Below, in pieces: positions 62,811 to 64,000 of a stretch of DNA of 64,000 nt. The first letter of the stretch is position 1; every line of letters begins with the position of its first letter. The notes beneath the pieces were generated by a model. It did no database searches, was not told the DNA's origin, and saw nothing but the letters and a program-made list of their open reading frames with translations. A program made the position numbers and the translations under genes. This DNA comes from Holacanthus passer. Lineage: Eukaryota; Chordata; Actinopteri; Pomacanthidae. Location of the stretch: NCBI GenBank assembly GCA_025331565.1, contig JAFREQ010000040.1:1319501-1383500 (forward strand), in the 5' to 3' direction.

Positions 62811-62968
62811 ATAAGCAGATATTTACAAAAACCAATGAAGCTGATGAGGTCAAATATTAAATATATTGTCTTTGTGCTGTTTTCAATTAAGTATATCTTT
62901 AAAAAAAAAAAGGTATATGATCATATTCTGTTTTATTTATGTTTTACATAGCGGCCCAACTTTCATCA
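62811..62968. mobile_element. Tc1/mariner-type element, terminal region (outer end at right)
   Basis: The sequence agataagcagatatttacaa, gctgatgaggtcaaatatt, aaatatattgtctttgtgct and gttttcaattaagtatatc, then cattctgttttatttatg-like words and gttttacatagcggcccaac, is the inverted partner of the end seen at 59.1 kb. The 46-base part from gatgaggtc to tgttttca is nearly identical to the copy ending at 11745. The tip words resemble the usual 'GTTTTACACAACGTCCCAACTT'. No transposase sequence lies next to it. Confidence 0.75.
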
Positions 62969-64000
62969 TCATCATCAATCAGGGTTGTTTTATCACTCTG
63001 CCCTGGATAAGATTAATTACATCATTTACTCATTCACAACAAATCATATCCACAAGTCCACTTTTCAAACTATATCATAGCTGCTTTAATATCTGGATGC
63101 ATTTGCTCATCTTTTCAAAGGAGGGGAGAATGGTGCACGAAAATGTCAGCGAGAAGCTCTGACATGTGAATCAGCTGCTGGAGAAAATCACATCCACACA
63201 CTACTGTGAGTTCTGATCAAGCCTGCAGGACATACCGGCAAGAGCAGGGTTGTTGGGAAAAGCAAGGGCGGGAAGCAATGCAACATTTGAACAAACATTT
63301 AAAATCAGTCATTGCTTTTGATCGCAATTGTCATTACAGATGTCCAACCAAACTTATGGGGTTTTCACATATTTACTTTATCTAATGCTCAAACCAACTG
63401 CTGCAGAGTGAGCTCGATGAATTATTATTCCATATTTAATCAGCGACTATGGCATGTGTATATTTTTAGATGATAAAGCACAGTGTCATTTGTCTTAAAT
63501 TTGCTCTGTCGCCCAGCTATGCACTTAAATTCCTTCCTACAATCATCTAATAAAATGTGTTTAAGGAATCGGTGTTTCTTATCTTTAAACCAAGGCCACC
63601 AATATAAAATGCTTGTCCCTTTATCGTAACAAGTAAAATATTTAATCCAATCAGACTGAAAAATGAAAAGCATTATGTTCAGTATTGTTATTGATACCAG
63701 AGAAAATACAATCCACTTTTCCTGACATATAAAATGACAGAAGTGATTGCAGCTTTGTCCTGATGTACACAGAGCTGCTGGCTGCTGGTTAAAGAGAAAT
63801 TAGTCTTGCGGTCCGGGATCCCCACCCCCTCCGCTCTCAGTCAAGAGTCCATTAGTAAAGCAGTGACAGACTCCATTCTGTTCCAGGAATATATGGCCCT
63901 TCACTGACCTTGTTTGATTACATCGCTGCTCACCATTTCTCTTTTGTGGGTCTAAGAAAGAACCTCCTTAGTCAAGTTACTTACCCAAGTATCTGTCCCT
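62969..64000. other. non-coding, nothing recognised
   Basis: Includes a short CATCAT run just after the mariner end. Frames of 77-98 codons (62866-63162 and 63673-63440) lack domains. No repeat family recognised. Confidence 0.5.

Noticed and set aside
1..64000. Search for tRNA, rRNA and CRISPR arrays and for bacterial-type operons
   Set aside because: No cloverleaf with A and B boxes, no rRNA-like sequence, no spaced identical repeats, and no closely packed genes were seen. The window is eukaryotic.

Overview
This window reads as nuclear DNA of a ray-finned fish, probably a percomorph teleost. It is AT-rich and full of stop codons. It carries long (CA)n, (GATA)n and homopolymer arrays and fossils of several transposon families that are abundant in teleosts: Tc1/mariner, PIF-Harbinger, hAT, an L2/Rex-like LINE, and short non-autonomous repeats. 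Genes are not dense. I found no intact protein-coding gene, no convincing spliced exon chain, no tRNA or rRNA gene and no CRISPR array. The stretch is best read as a gene desert or the inside of a very long intron. Family names rest on recognition from memory of protein signatures and consensus words; no database search was run.

Layout, 1-30 kb: a 42-bp tandem duplication (336-419), a (GT)10 array and a G-quadruplex-type motif (1.2-1.3 kb), a GC-rich island open in several frames (about 7.29-7.55 kb), an L2/Rex-like repeat on the minus strand (8.23-8.76 kb), an internally deleted mariner-type end (11.56-11.75 kb), a LINE reverse transcriptase shard (13.50-13.66 kb), an LTR-like repeat (17.19-17.56 kb), a Tc1 transposase 3' end (26.43-26.76 kb), and a broken PIF-Harbinger transposase in three frames (29.09-30.02 kb).

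Layout, 30-64 kb: three more members of the LINE-tail family (33.4, 36.8 and 41.6 kb), two copies of one short repeat whose same end abuts a GT/CA microsatellite in both (35.76-36.00 and 61.23-61.50 kb), a perfect 13-bp hairpin (45.95 kb), a teleost repeat at 48.69-49.33 kb, a decayed hAT element with a BED-like start (49.75-51.85 kb) followed by a polyadenylated repeat tail, (GT)n and (GATA)n arrays (52.9-53.1 kb), a pair of adjacent perfect hairpins (55.8 kb), and two mariner-type ends pointing outward (59.11 and 62.97 kb).

Nothing here forms a working gene set. The recognisable protein traces are unrelated, dead transposases and a reverse transcriptase, each with frameshifts, stops or deletions. 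The leads most worth testing are the GC-rich island at 7.3-7.5 kb, the microsatellite-linked short repeat, the hairpins, and several CpG-rich or homeodomain-site-rich patches that could be conserved non-coding elements. I see no convincing new biological system.
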